Assembly (NCBI RefSeq): GCF_028280385.1 | Contig: NZ_JANQLX010000007.1 | Coordinates: 1 to 64,000, forward strand | Origin: Allomuricauda sp. | GTDB taxonomy: Bacteria; Bacteroidota; Bacteroidia; Flavobacteriales; Flavobacteriaceae | Reading direction: 5' to 3' | Length of the DNA stretch: 64,000 bases | Shown here: in pieces, positions 53,499-62,314 of the stretch | Layout: each line of letters starts with the position of its first letter | Numbering within the stretch: the first letter of the stretch is position 1 | Position numbers and translations under genes: made by a program | The notes under the pieces: model-generated | What the model saw: only the letters and a program-made list of their open reading frames with translations | Told to the model about the DNA's origin: nothing | The model's database searches: none

Positions 53499-53794
53499 TG
53501 GCCAAGCGACAAAATACCCATTTGCCCCTAAAAGATGCCCTTGGTGAGTTCATCAAGGAAAACAAATTGCAAAAGGGTATGGATAAGGTAGATGCACGGG
53601 AAGCTTGGGCCAAACTGATGGGCAACGGCGTAAACAACTACACAACCACGGTGGAATTACGCAATGAGACACTCTATGTGGGCCTATCATCTTCCGTTCT
53701 GCGGGAAGAACTTAGTATGGGAAAGAGCAAGATCATTGCCATGCTCAATGAGGAACTCGGCAAAGAATTGGTAAAAAAGTTGGTGCTACGATAA
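53498..53794 (+). CDS. DUF721 domain protein
   Basis: This 98-residue protein matches the DUF721 family: LKDALGEFIKENKLQKGMDKVDAREAW is the family pattern in part, followed by WAKLMGNGVNNYTTTVELRN and LREELSMGKSKIIAMLNEE. In several bacteria the family is linked to replication initiation (DciA), and adjacency to recF suits a DNA-related role, though Bacteroidota members are not proven DciA equivalents. It is cytoplasmic by sequence and closes the recF operon, 6 bases from a hairpin. Confidence 0.85.
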   Translation: MAKRQNTHLPLKDALGEFIKENKLQKGMDKVDAREAWAKLMGNGVNNYTTTVELRNETLYVGLSSSVLREELSMGKSKIIAMLNEELGKELVKKLVLR

Positions 53795-53819
53795 AAAAAA
53801 GCCGCTCTAAAGAGCGGCT
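53793..53819 (-). terminator. Intrinsic terminator of ndk
   Basis: AGCCGCTC (53800-53807) and GAGCGGCT (53812-53819) form an 8-bp GC-rich stem with a TAAA loop. The A-run at 53793-53800 gives a run of T on the minus strand, so it terminates ndk, 24 bases past its stop. On the plus strand there is no T-run, though the hairpin may still mark the end of the recF operon. Confidence 0.8.
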
Positions 53820-53842
53820 CCTAACTTATATTTCCAAAAATC

Positions 53843-54259
53843 TTAGAATACTTCCCTACCAGAAAAGTGGAAAGCACCTTCAATCCCCGCATTTTCATCG
53901 CTGTCCGAACCGTGAACCGCGTTTTCACCAATGCTGGTGGCATACAGTTTACGAATAGTACCTTCCGCCGCTTCCGCAGGGTTGGTGGCCCCTATCAACG
54001 CTCTAAAATCATCAACCGCGTTATCCTTTTCCAAAATAGCGGCCACAATGGGTCCTCGCGTCATAAAATCAACCAGTTCTCCAAAAAATGGTCTATCCTT
54101 ATGAATTGCGTAAAATTCTTGCGCATCTCGTCTACTTAGTTGCGTATATTTCATAGCTACAATCTTGAAGCCAGCTCCTGTAATCTTTTCCAAAATAGCT
54201 CCGATATGCCCATTTTCAACAGCATCCGGTTTGATCATGGTAAATGTTCTATTTCCCAT
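53843..54259 (-). CDS. ndk: Nucleoside diphosphate kinase
   Basis: This 138-residue enzyme transfers the terminal phosphate of ATP to other nucleoside diphosphates through a phosphohistidine. The active-site motif NAVHGSD has catalytic His116; [16 protein letters not shown] at the start and the [18 protein letters not shown] nucleotide-binding block are standard. It is monocistronic, with its own consensus promoter and an intrinsic terminator, as expected for a steadily expressed housekeeping gene. Confidence 0.97.
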   Translation of the reverse strand: MGNRTFTMIKPDAVENGHIGAILEKITGAGFKIVAMKYTQLSRRDAQEFYAIHKDRPFFGELVDFMTRGPIVAAILEKDNAVDDFRALIGATNPAEAAEGTIRKLYATSIGENAVHGSDSDENAGIEGAFHFSGREVF

Positions 54260-54278
54260 TATTTCTTAAAATTTTGCG

Positions 54279-54308
54279 CAAACTTACGCTTTTTCATCCA
54301 ACGGACAA
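54279..54308 (-). promoter_or_regulatory. Predicted ndk promoter
   Basis: On the minus strand TTG (complement of 54306-54308), 19 bases, then TAAGTTTG (complement of 54279-54286) fits the consensus. The start codon is 19 bases downstream. The promoter lies in the gap after the PhoD-like gene, showing that ndk is separately transcribed. Confidence 0.65.
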
Positions 54309-54311
54309 GTT

Positions 54312-55355
54312 TTAATACTGCTGTTTTAATTCTTGAAATACCATCCCGTTTTCCCCCATCATTTTAAATCGTACTTGCCTAGTTCCAAAATCGATTTCCA
54401 ACAGTCCAAAACTGGGTTGGGACACTACCAAGCCCTGTCTGTGCGGATTGGGCTCATCTTCAAAATCTGCATAGGAATGTGTAAGTCCGCTACTGGTGAA
54501 ATCTATCAAGGGATAGGACATTTCTTCCCATTGCACTTTGGAAAATTCCGAAATATGCCTATCACCGGAAAGCACCATAACCCCTTTGGTCCGGGATTCA
54601 ATGACCAACCGTTTCAGCTTCTCCACCTCACGCGGAAAGTTCCCCCAAGATTCAAATCCGTGTTCCCCAGATAAGAACTGAATACTGGACACAATCAGAT
54701 TGAAATCGGCATCTGAAGTCTTTAGTTCAGATTCCAACCAATCCCATTGTTGCGTTCCTAAGATGGTGGCTGTTTTTTCCCAGTTCTTCTTATACCTCCT
54801 CATGGGGTCGGGGTCTTTTTCCAATGGACTTCTAAAATATCGGGTATCCAGCACCAATACCTTCACCTTGCCGTTGGGTGTCTCGTAACTGTGGGCGGAA
54901 TAGACTCCTTCACGGGTGCGCCTATCACTATTTTGCGGTACTTCCATAAAATCAAGAAATACTTGTTGACTTTCCTTTTTTTTGTGGAACTCCTCTCCCC
55001 CATCGTTCAAACCATAATCATGATCATCCCATGTGCCGACAATGGGAACCGTTGCCCTTAGTTTTGCATATCCAACATTTTGTAGCTGTGCATCATACAT
55101 GGTTTTTAAAAGTTCCATATCATCCGTGTCTGCATAAATATTATCTCCTCCCCAAATCCATACCATGGGCTGATGGTCCAAAATATCATCCCAAAACGGA
55201 TTGTCTTTGCTTTGCTTATTGCAAGACCCAAAGGCAACTGTAAAATCTGTTGATACAACTGTGTTGGGAACATCTGCTTTGGTAGGGGTTTTCCGGCTGG
55301 ATGTACATGAAGTAACACAAATAAAAAGTAAAAGCAAGGCCCGTACGCGTCTCAT
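54312..55355 (-). CDS. PhoD-like alkaline phosphatase family lipoprotein
   Basis: This 347-residue lipoprotein (VTSC, Cys17) has a metallophosphatase fold of the PhoD type: FGSCNKQ, WIWGGDNIYADTDD, VGTWDDHDYGLND, SIQFLSG and VLSGDRHISEF give the metal ligands in order. It would hydrolyse phosphate esters, possibly phospholipids or teichoic-like polymers, at the cell surface or in the periplasm. The N-terminal Ig-like domain found in some PhoD enzymes is missing. It diverges from nrnA with back-to-back -7 elements. No phosphate-regulation site was recognised. Confidence 0.88.
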   Translation of the reverse strand: MRRVRALLLLFICVTSCTSSRKTPTKADVPNTVVSTDFTVAFGSCNKQSKDNPFWDDILDHQPMVWIWGGDNIYADTDDMELLKTMYDAQLQNVGYAKLRATVPIVGTWDDHDYGLNDGGEEFHKKKESQQVFLDFMEVPQNSDRRTREGVYSAHSYETPNGKVKVLVLDTRYFRSPLEKDPDPMRRYKKNWEKTATILGTQQWDWLESELKTSDADFNLIVSSIQFLSGEHGFESWGNFPREVEKLKRLVIESRTKGVMVLSGDRHISEFSKVQWEEMSYPLIDFTSSGLTHSYADFEDEPNPHRQGLVVSQPSFGLLEIDFGTRQVRFKMMGENGMVFQELKQQY

Positions 55356-55375
55356 AATTCCGTATTAAAGCTTCA

Positions 55376-55425
55376 CAAAAATAGGACATCAAGGCTTAGC
55401 TCTATATTATATTATTGTATCTTTG
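55376..55425. promoter_or_regulatory. Divergent -7 elements for the PhoD-like gene and nrnA
   Basis: TATTTTTG on the minus strand (55376-55383) faces the PhoD-like gene, and TATCTTTG on the plus strand (55418-55425) faces nrnA. Both match TAnnTTTG exactly. The nrnA ATG begins only 6 bases after its element, so its transcript should start at or very near the start codon. Confidence 0.5.
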
Positions 55426-55430
55426 GGCGC

Positions 55431-56447
55431 ATGAATTTAGAGGATATCACGACAGTAAGGTCGATTCTTTCCCAACCCCAAAAAATCGCGATCATACCCC
55501 ATAAAAATCCAGATGGAGATGCCATAGGCTCCTCTTTGGCGCTACAGGCATACCTAAATAATCAAGGGCACAAGGCAGTCGTCATATCACCCAATGATTA
55601 CCCAAAATTCCTGAAATGGATGCCTGGCAGTGATGCGATTTTAAACTATGAAAGGGAAAATTCGCAGGCCAAGCGGGCGTTGGAAGAAGCTACAGTGATA
55701 TTTACCTTGGATTTCAACGACCTGTCCCGTACCGGACAATTGGAGCATCCGCTGAAAGAACACAAGGCCGATTTTATCATGATCGACCACCATCAGCAAC
55801 CCAGCGACTATGCCAGGGTCATGTACTCTGATGTCCTGATGAGTTCCACATGTGAAATGGTGTATAATTTTATGGAATATCTCGGCGCACTGGAGCACAT
55901 CACACCTGATATTGCCACCAATATCTACACCGGGATCATGACAGACACCGGTTCATTTAAATACCGTAGCACCACCAGCAGAACCCATCAAGTGATTGCC
56001 GACCTTATTGAAAAGGGTGCCAACAACATGGAAATCCATCAAAACGTATTTGACACCAACTCCCCTTCGCGACTTCATCTATTGGGAGTTGCCCTAAGCA
56101 ACCTGGTCATCCTTCCAGAATACAAGACGGCGTACATTACCCTTAGCCAGGAAGAATTGGACCAAAACGATTTCAAAAAAGGGGATACTGAGGGTTTTGT
56201 CAATTACGGGTTGACCTTGGAAGGGATTATATTTGCCGTCATCTTTATAGAAAACAGGGAAGAGGGTATCATCAAAATCTCATTCCGATCTATTGGCGAT
56301 TTCTCGGTCAACCAATTTGCCCGGGAACATTTTAATGGCGGAGGGCATGACAATGCCGCAGGAGGAAGAAGTGAGTCCAGTATGGAAGATACCCTTGAAA
56401 AGTTCACATCCGTTCTTGCTACCTATAAAAAAGAACTGAATTCATGA
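55431..56447 (+). CDS. nrnA: NrnA-type oligoribonuclease / pAp phosphatase (DHH-DHHA1)
   Basis: This 338-residue enzyme degrades very short RNA and removes the 3'-phosphate of pAp. The DHH domain shows HKNPDGDAIGSS (residues 24-35), LDFND and MIDHH (119-121 DHH), with ISPND between. The DHHA1 substrate-binding domain follows, with FNGGGHDNAAGG. The only recognised promoter element lies 6 bases before the ATG, suggesting a leaderless message. The stop overlaps the gldI start by 4 bases (ATGA), making the two genes a coupled pair. Confidence 0.93.
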   Translation: MNLEDITTVRSILSQPQKIAIIPHKNPDGDAIGSSLALQAYLNNQGHKAVVISPNDYPKFLKWMPGSDAILNYERENSQAKRALEEATVIFTLDFNDLSRTGQLEHPLKEHKADFIMIDHHQQPSDYARVMYSDVLMSSTCEMVYNFMEYLGALEHITPDIATNIYTGIMTDTGSFKYRSTTSRTHQVIADLIEKGANNMEIHQNVFDTNSPSRLHLLGVALSNLVILPEYKTAYITLSQEELDQNDFKKGDTEGFVNYGLTLEGIIFAVIFIENREEGIIKISFRSIGDFSVNQFAREHFNGGGHDNAAGGRSESSMEDTLEKFTSVLATYKKELNS

Positions 56448-57001
56448 GACTACTATACTGTGTTTTTTTGGCCGTGTTGCTGACCAATTGTGGCGGTCCC
56501 GAACCCCGCAGACCGGTCAAGGTGAAATCAGGAAGCTTTTTTAAGGAATCCGTGGAGCGCAATAAAGCCCTTTTGGCACAGGAAGAAGCTATAATCCAAA
56601 AAATTATCGAGTCGGACAGTGTTCATCAATATATGACAAGTCCCAACGGGTTCTGGTATTATTTCGAGGCCAAAAATGATTCCAGCTCCTATTACCCGCA
56701 AACCAATGACCAAGTGTTGTTTTCGTATAACCTGATGTCTTTGGACAACGATACCATTTATTCCGCTACAGAAATTGGCCCAACATCCTACGTGGTGGAC
56801 AAGGAACAGATGTTCAAGGGACTGCAGGCTGCAATTAAACTACTTAAGATCAATGAGCGCGCCTCTTTTATCTTTCCGTCCTTGCAGGCCTACGGCTACC
56901 ACGGCGATGGTGAGCGAATAGGCCCAAGAACCCCAATAAAATCAACGGTAGAATTACATACCATTATTATTAATCAGGATAGTCTAAATCTAAAACCATA
57001 A
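56444..57001 (+). CDS. gldI: GldI, gliding-motility-associated FKBP-type peptidyl-prolyl isomerase lipoprotein
   Basis: This 185-residue lipoprotein (LLTNC, Cys16) carries a C-terminal FKBP-type isomerase domain: NDQVLFSYNLMSLDNDTIYS, VVDKEQMFKGLQAAIKLLK and SLQAYGYHGDG are typical, if divergent. GldI is needed for gliding in Flavobacterium johnsoniae, probably by helping periplasmic or outer membrane folding of motility or secretion components. The next gene encodes a second isomerase lipoprotein 4 bases later. Its presence fits the SprB-type and type B sorted proteins earlier in the window. Confidence 0.92.
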   Translation: MRLLYCVFLAVLLTNCGGPEPRRPVKVKSGSFFKESVERNKALLAQEEAIIQKIIESDSVHQYMTSPNGFWYYFEAKNDSSSYYPQTNDQVLFSYNLMSLDNDTIYSATEIGPTSYVVDKEQMFKGLQAAIKLLKINERASFIFPSLQAYGYHGDGERIGPRTPIKSTVELHTIIINQDSLNLKP

Positions 57002-57005
57002 TACC

Positions 57006-58115
57006 ATGAAACATTCTTTAATGTTAGTTGTGCTATTTTCCATTGCCCTGCTGGGCTGCAAATCGAGCAAGTATGCCGATTTAGGGGATGGCATTTTTGC
57101 CGATATCCAAACCAACAAGGGAGATATCATTGTGAAGCTGGAACACGAGAAAACCCCGGTAACCGTGGCCAATTTTGTTTCTCTTGCCGAAGGCAATAGT
57201 CCTTTTGTCGCCGACACCCTAAAAGGAAAGAATTTCTACGACGGACTTATTTTCCACAGGGTCATGAAAGATTTTATGATCCAAGGAGGTGATCCCATGG
57301 GTACCGGAAGGGGAAATCCAGGATACAAGTTCAAGGATGAGTTCAATGATTCCTTGACCCATTCCAAAAAAGGCATTTTATCCATGGCCAATTCCGGCCC
57401 CAAGACCAACGGCAGCCAATTCTTCATTACCCACAAAGAAACCCCTTGGCTTGATGGTAGGCACACGGTGTTTGGCGAAGTGGTAAGTGGTATCGAAGTG
57501 GTGGACACCATTGCCAATGTAAAAGTGGCTACCGGCAACAACAAACCTGAAGTAGATGTGGTGATGAACAAAGTGGAAATTGTCAGAAACGGAAAAGAGG
57601 CCAAAAAGTTTGATGCGGTACAGGTCATGACCGACTATTTTGCCGATGAGGAAGCCGCAGTTGCCGCTTTCAATAAAATGAAGGCAGACTATGCAGCGGA
57701 GTTTGAGAAGCAAAAAGCCGAAGCGGAAGCCTTGCCATCCGGACTTAAGATCCTTAAACTGACAGAAGGGGGTGGCGAACAGCCCAAAGTGGGTCAAAAA
57801 GTGCTTGTGATGTATGCCGGTTGGCTTCCCAATGGGTTGTTGTTTGATAGCAATTATGAAGAAATTGCAACGAAATTCAACAAGTTCGATATTCGTAGAA
57901 AACAAGGTGGCGGCTACTTCCCCACTCCAATGGATTACAGTCCAGAAGCCAGATTGATTCCAGGTTTTAAGGAAGGATTACAGACCATGAAAGTAGGTGA
58001 TAAAATCAGGGTGTTCATTCCCCCTCATTTGGGATATGGTGCCCAAGGTGGTGGTCCCATACCTCCAAATTCCGATTTGATCTTTGATTTGGAGATAACC
58101 GGAATCCAACAATAA
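57006..58115 (+). CDS. Cyclophilin-FKBP fusion peptidyl-prolyl isomerase lipoprotein
   Basis: This 369-residue lipoprotein (LLGCKS, Cys18) has two isomerase domains of different folds. Residues about 28-200 are cyclophilin (YDGLIFHRVMKDFMIQGGDP, GSQFFITHKETPWLDGRHTVFGEV in part). Residues about 250-369 are FKBP (GQKVLVMYAGWLPNGLLFDS, VGDKIRVFIPPHLGYGAQG, LIFDLEITGI). Between them is a charged helical linker rich in Ala and Glu. It follows gldI by 4 bases and ends before a good terminator. It probably folds outer membrane or secreted proteins in the periplasm, perhaps with GldI. Confidence 0.92.
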   Translation: MKHSLMLVVLFSIALLGCKSSKYADLGDGIFADIQTNKGDIIVKLEHEKTPVTVANFVSLAEGNSPFVADTLKGKNFYDGLIFHRVMKDFMIQGGDPMGTGRGNPGYKFKDEFNDSLTHSKKGILSMANSGPKTNGSQFFITHKETPWLDGRHTVFGEVVSGIEVVDTIANVKVATGNNKPEVDVVMNKVEIVRNGKEAKKFDAVQVMTDYFADEEAAVAAFNKMKADYAAEFEKQKAEAEALPSGLKILKLTEGGGEQPKVGQKVLVMYAGWLPNGLLFDSNYEEIATKFNKFDIRRKQGGGYFPTPMDYSPEARLIPGFKEGLQTMKVGDKIRVFIPPHLGYGAQGGGPIPPNSDLIFDLEITGIQQ

Positions 58116-58134
58116 TCAAAACACACCAATATAG

Positions 58135-58168
58135 AAGGCCAGACAATTTGTTTGGCCTTTTCTTTTAC
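58135..58168 (+). terminator. Intrinsic terminator after the nrnA-gldI-isomerase operon
   Basis: AAGGCCA (58135-58141) and TGGCCTT (58153-58159) pair, with ACA/TGT and a G-T pair extending the stem inward to about 11 pairs. TTTTCTTTT follows. It lies 20 bases after the isomerase stop. Confidence 0.75.
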
Positions 58169-58256
58169 CAAAAGCTTTGTTAAGTCACCTGTGAGAATTT
58201 AAATTTTGAAGATTAAGAAGTAGATTAGGTGCGTATTACTTCAATGCGTTAGAAGA

Positions 58257-59324
58257 ATGAGCCCTCGATTAAAAAACATAGTGGCCTTGGCCCTTCCTGT
58301 CCAAATTTTGTTGGTAAAGTGGATTGGAAGTTACCCTAATTTCGTGGAACGCTATTACAGTGAGGGGCTATACCCTCCTATTTCCAGGGTGTTAAGGGGC
58401 GTTTTTGGTTGGATTCCCTTCTCTTTTGGCGATCTACTTTATTTAAGTCTGTCCCTGCTCGCCCTGCATTATATCTATAAAAATTGGAACAAGGTCAAAA
58501 AAAAGCCCTTGCTATTCCTAAAGGACATCGCTGTGGTTTTGTCCATGGTGTATTTTGCCTTCCATCTACTTTGGGGGATGAATTATTACAGGCAACCACT
58601 AACCTGGAAATTGGGTATAGAGGAAGAGTATTCCAAAGAAGAGCTGGTGGCATTTACCGAATACCTGATCCAGCAATCCAATCATTATCAAGAATTGATC
58701 GCGGGTGATACCATTAGCGCCGTTCAAATACCGTATTCCCGCAAGGAAGTCTTTGAAATCACCAAGAAGGGATATCAAGAGTTGCAACAAACATATCCAT
58801 TTTTTGAATACTCGGGCACCAGTATAAAATCATCCTTGTTCAGCGTACCATTAAGTTATATGGGCTACGGGGGCTACCTCAACCCGTTTACCAATGAGGC
58901 CCAGGTCAATGGAATAAGTCCCATGTACAGAATGCCAACGGTGAGTGGCCATGAGATAGGACATCAATTGGGTTATTCCGCTGAGGATGCCACTAATTTT
59001 ATTGGTTTTTTGGTGACCTCGGCCAACAAGGACGATTATTTTAAGTATACCGCTTACTCCCATGCACTGGGTTATTGCCTGTCCGATCTTTCAAGAAAGG
59101 ATGAAGCCTTGTTCAAAACATTGGTGGACACCCTGAACGAGGGGGTCAAAAAAAACTACAGGGAGGTCCGTGAATTTTGGGAGGCCTATGAAAATCCCCT
59201 GGAACCTGTCTTTAAGTCCATTTTCAATACATTCCTCAAGGCCAACAACCAAGAAGAGGGCATTCAAAGCTATAACTCAGTGGTTGGACTGCTCATCGGT
59301 TACCACCACAAATATGGATTCTAA
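58257..59324 (+). CDS. DUF3810 family membrane protein with an HEXXH zinc-protease motif
   Basis: This 355-residue protein has two or three N-terminal membrane segments (about residues 8-22, 48-68, 88-106) and a soluble domain. It contains the sequence SGHEIGHQLGYSAEDATNF with the HEXXH motif at His232, Glu233 and His236, followed by a candidate third ligand in AEDATN. This matches gluzincin-like metallopeptidases, though DUF3810 proteins are listed as of unknown function. AYSHALGYCLSDL lies further on. The gene appears monocistronic after a terminator and ends close to a convergent lipoprotein gene. Substrate unknown. Confidence 0.85.
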   Translation: MSPRLKNIVALALPVQILLVKWIGSYPNFVERYYSEGLYPPISRVLRGVFGWIPFSFGDLLYLSLSLLALHYIYKNWNKVKKKPLLFLKDIAVVLSMVYFAFHLLWGMNYYRQPLTWKLGIEEEYSKEELVAFTEYLIQQSNHYQELIAGDTISAVQIPYSRKEVFEITKKGYQELQQTYPFFEYSGTSIKSSLFSVPLSYMGYGGYLNPFTNEAQVNGISPMYRMPTVSGHEIGHQLGYSAEDATNFIGFLVTSANKDDYFKYTAYSHALGYCLSDLSRKDEALFKTLVDTLNEGVKKNYREVREFWEAYENPLEPVFKSIFNTFLKANNQEEGIQSYNSVVGLLIGYHHKYGF

Positions 59325-59350
59325 GGGTTTCTGTCAAAAAAGTAAAAGGA

Positions 59351-60157
59351 TCAATCGTGCTTTTTTGGCTCCACTAGTCTAGCGTTCTCTGGTTTGGAAT
59401 AAAACTCGGTTGGTTTTGCCTTCTTGCTAATATGCACATTTTCAAAAGCAACCTTGCTCCTGGCATCCAAAATTTTTGGCCCTTCATAATTATACCACGT
59501 TATGGACTTGGGAAGAATCAAATCATCAACGGATTGCCAATCATCATAGCGAATCCATTTCACATTGTCCGAAACTTCACCGGTTCTATAAGTAACCGTA
59601 TAGCCTAGCCAGGCCATTTTGCCCGTATCAGGGTCCATGTGCATAAAATACTCATCCTTTGGAGATGTCCCCACCCCAGATTGATATCCAATTCGGATAC
59701 CGGGATAGGACTTGCCCCCATATTCCAGATCAGCAGTTTCGCGGTACACAATTCCATCATCCGAAAGCACAAAGGGCATTGCGTAAAAATAGAACATCAA
59801 ATTATGGTAAAATGCTGCATCCCCTTGGTAACTGTCACTCGGGTCCAAAAGCCAAACATCCTTGCCGTCCGAACCCATGGAAAATACTTCCGAGTCTACC
59901 CTATCCTTCCTGGACCATAGGTCCACCGCATGCAATTCCTTAGCGTCTTTTTCGGGAAGTTCGAAGGTCAGGGTACGTTTTTCCTTCCAAGATTTTATCC
60001 CACCATGCACTTCAAATACATTTTCCAGGAGTTGTGGGTAATTCGTCTTTATCTCGTTTTCTTCCTTTTGGGTCGGTGTTGGTTCATTCTTTTCTTCAGT
60101 GCTGTTTTTACAGGCTGCTATTAAGATTACAAGAGAGAGAAGGATTGTTTTTTTCAT
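59351..60157 (-). CDS. DUF6503-like lipoprotein
   Basis: This 268-residue lipoprotein starts at ATG 60157, giving a signal with Cys16 (LIAAC); the ATG seven codons earlier adds a poor extension. The mature part begins with an acidic, Pro-rich linker (TEEKNEPTPTQ), then a beta-rich domain with VFEVHGGIKSWKEKRTLTF and LDPSDSYQGDAAFYH. The pattern looks like DUF6503, a Bacteroidota lipoprotein family of unknown function resembling outer membrane lipoprotein carriers (LolA/LolB-type fold); that likeness is tentative. It diverges from the TrmH gene. Confidence 0.75.
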   Translation of the reverse strand: MKKTILLSLVILIAACKNSTEEKNEPTPTQKEENEIKTNYPQLLENVFEVHGGIKSWKEKRTLTFELPEKDAKELHAVDLWSRKDRVDSEVFSMGSDGKDVWLLDPSDSYQGDAAFYHNLMFYFYAMPFVLSDDGIVYRETADLEYGGKSYPGIRIGYQSGVGTSPKDEYFMHMDPDTGKMAWLGYTVTYRTGEVSDNVKWIRYDDWQSVDDLILPKSITWYNYEGPKILDARSKVAFENVHISKKAKPTEFYSKPENARLVEPKKHD

Positions 60158-60230
60158 GGAATTATTGCTTATAAACAATGCTTGGTCGAAAAGGATGTCT
60201 AGAGATTACAAGAATCGGTATTTTTACTGC

Positions 60231-61034
60231 GTGAAGGAAACGAAGATCATAAGCAGTGCCCAAAACCCATTGATAAAAAAGGTGTTGCTTCTCAAAGAAA
60301 AATCAAGGGAACGTAAAAAAACGGGCTTGTTTGTAATTGAAGGATTTCGAGAGATCGAACTGGCCAAAAAAGGGGGCTACCACATTACTACCCTGCTCTA
60401 CTGTCCAGAAATTGCATCCGGATTTTCCAATGACCCAATTTCCAAAAACCCTACTGTTGAACATGTCCAACTTTCCAAGTCTGTTTATGAAAAAGTGGCC
60501 CACAGGGGAACCACTGAAGGTATCATTGCATTGGCTCAAAGTAGGGAACACAAGTTGGAAAACCTCCAATTTAAAAATGGCAACCCTTTGGTACTGGTGG
60601 CCGAAGCCCCTGAAAAACCCGGTAATGTTGGCGCGCTTCTCCGTACAGCCGATGCAGCCAATATTGATGCCGTGATCATAGCCAACCCAAAATCAGATGT
60701 GTACAACCCCAATATTGTCCGCTCAAGTGTGGGATGTGTGTTTACCACCCAAATTGCTATGGATACCACTGAGAATATCATCTCGTTTTTAAAACAAAAA
60801 AACATTCGAATATTCTGTGCGGCACTCACCGCCTCCAAAAATTATGTGAGCTGCGATTTTCAGGGTCCAACAGCAATTGTTGTAGGCACCGAGGCAACGG
60901 GACTAACCCCAGATTGGTTGCAACATTCCGATCAAAACATCATCATTCCCATGCAAGGGGAAATTGACTCTATGAACGTTTCCGTTTCGGCGGCAATACT
61001 TATATTTGAGGCGAAGCGGCAACGCGGATACTAG
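60231..61034 (+). CDS. TrmH/SpoU-family RNA 2'-O-methyltransferase
   Basis: This 268-residue enzyme has an N-terminal substrate-binding domain (SSAQNPLIKKVLLLKEKSRERKK in part, LFVIEGFREIELA) and a C-terminal SPOUT knot. Its three motifs are EAPEKPGNVGALLRTADAAN, IVVGTEATGLTP, and MQGEIDSMNVSVSAAILIFE. It should methylate a 2'-hydroxyl in rRNA or tRNA. I take the GTG at 60231 because family members start here; ATG 60195 would add 12 residues. The longest reading overlaps the divergent lipoprotein gene. The M48 gene starts 3 bases after its stop. Confidence 0.88.
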   Translation: MKETKIISSAQNPLIKKVLLLKEKSRERKKTGLFVIEGFREIELAKKGGYHITTLLYCPEIASGFSNDPISKNPTVEHVQLSKSVYEKVAHRGTTEGIIALAQSREHKLENLQFKNGNPLVLVAEAPEKPGNVGALLRTADAANIDAVIIANPKSDVYNPNIVRSSVGCVFTTQIAMDTTENIISFLKQKNIRIFCAALTASKNYVSCDFQGPTAIVVGTEATGLTPDWLQHSDQNIIIPMQGEIDSMNVSVSAAILIFEAKRQRGY

Positions 61035-61037
61035 CCT

Positions 61038-62270
61038 ATGGAAAAGAATACGCTATTCTATGTCATCATCCTCATCTTGGTGGTGCAGTTTATTATCCAA
61101 CAACTTCTGGAATATTTAAATGCCAAACGTTTTAATTCCAAAGTGCCCCATGAACTGGAGGATGTATTTGATCAGGAAGAATACCGTAAATCCCAATTGT
61201 ATAAAAAGACCAACTATAGATTTGGTTCCTTTTCAGACGGCTTTTCCCTATTGGTGACCTTGGCCTTTTTGTTTTTGGGCGGATTTGAATGGGTGGACCA
61301 ATTGACCCGTTCCTTAACGGATGATCCCATCTTAATGGCCCTTGTATTTTTTGGGTTGATCGTGTTGGGAAGTAGCTTGCTCAGTCTTCCATTCTCTTAC
61401 TACAACACCTTTGTAATTGAAGAACAATACGGTTTTAACAAAACCACGAAAGGGCTTTTCTTTTTGGATAAGATCAAGGGAGTTATACTTGGGGGCATAT
61501 TTGGCGGGGGTATTCTATCCTTATTCATCTTATTTTATCAATGGACCGGTCCAAATTTCTGGATATACACCTGGATCTTATCGGCGGCGGTGGTTTTGTT
61601 CATGAACCTATTTTACAGCAGGTTGATCGTTCCCCTCTTCAACAAACAGACGCCTTTAAAGGATGGGAGCCTTAAAGATTCCATAGAATCCTATGCCAAA
61701 GGTGTTGGTTTTGAACTCCAAAATATCTTCGTAATTGATGGTTCAAAAAGATCTACCAAGGCCAATGCCTATTTCTCCGGCTTTGGCAAGGAAAAAAGAA
61801 TCACGCTGTTCGACACCTTGATCCACGACCTGGAGGAGGAAGAAATTGTGGCTGTTTTGGCCCATGAAGTGGGTCATTACAAAAGAAAGCACATCATTTT
61901 TAACCTTTTGGTTTCCGTGGCCCTTACGGGCCTCACATTGTTTGTATTGTCCCTATTCATCAATAATCCCAACATTTCCCTGGCAATTGGCGTGTCCACT
62001 CCCAGTTTTCATGCCGGGTTAATTGGGTTTGTACTTCTCTATAGCCCCATTTCGGAAATCACCGGGTTGGCCATGAACTACCTGTCACGAAAATTTGAGT
62101 TTCAGGCAGACGACTATGCCAAAAAGACATTTGCTGCCACACCCTTGATCACCTCCCTTAAAAAACTTTCCAAGAACAACCTGAGCAACCTCACGCCCCA
62201 TCCGGCCTACGTCTTTGTTCACTATTCCCATCCCCCACTTATAGAGCGCATTAGGAACCTAAAGGCATAA
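61038..62270 (+). CDS. M48-family membrane metallopeptidase (CAAX-protease type)
   Basis: This 410-residue integral membrane protein has about seven hydrophobic segments and the zinc motif AHEVGHYKRKH with His276, Glu277 and His280; FEFQADDYAKK later supplies the third ligand. This arrangement is that of the Ste24/CAAX-protease-1 branch of M48 rather than the shorter HtpX. Bacterial members are thought to take part in membrane protein quality control; no prenylated substrate is expected. It sits between the TrmH-family gene and the RelA/SpoT gene on the same strand. Confidence 0.92.
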   Translation: MEKNTLFYVIILILVVQFIIQQLLEYLNAKRFNSKVPHELEDVFDQEEYRKSQLYKKTNYRFGSFSDGFSLLVTLAFLFLGGFEWVDQLTRSLTDDPILMALVFFGLIVLGSSLLSLPFSYYNTFVIEEQYGFNKTTKGLFFLDKIKGVILGGIFGGGILSLFILFYQWTGPNFWIYTWILSAAVVLFMNLFYSRLIVPLFNKQTPLKDGSLKDSIESYAKGVGFELQNIFVIDGSKRSTKANAYFSGFGKEKRITLFDTLIHDLEEEEIVAVLAHEVGHYKRKHIIFNLLVSVALTGLTLFVLSLFINNPNISLAIGVSTPSFHAGLIGFVLLYSPISEITGLAMNYLSRKFEFQADDYAKKTFAATPLITSLKKLSKNNLSNLTPHPAYVFVHYSHPPLIERIRNLKA

Positions 62271-62276
62271 TTTTTG

Positions 62277-62307
62277 TTGGTTACCTATTAAGATTGTGCT
62301 AACTTTA
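62277..62307 (+). promoter_or_regulatory. Predicted promoter of the RelA/SpoT gene
   Basis: TTG (62277-62279), 20 bases, then TAACTTTA (62300-62307) matches the consensus except for the final base. ATG 62315 follows after 7 bases, so the leader is very short or absent. Confidence 0.45.
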
Positions 62308-62314
62308 ATTTAAT

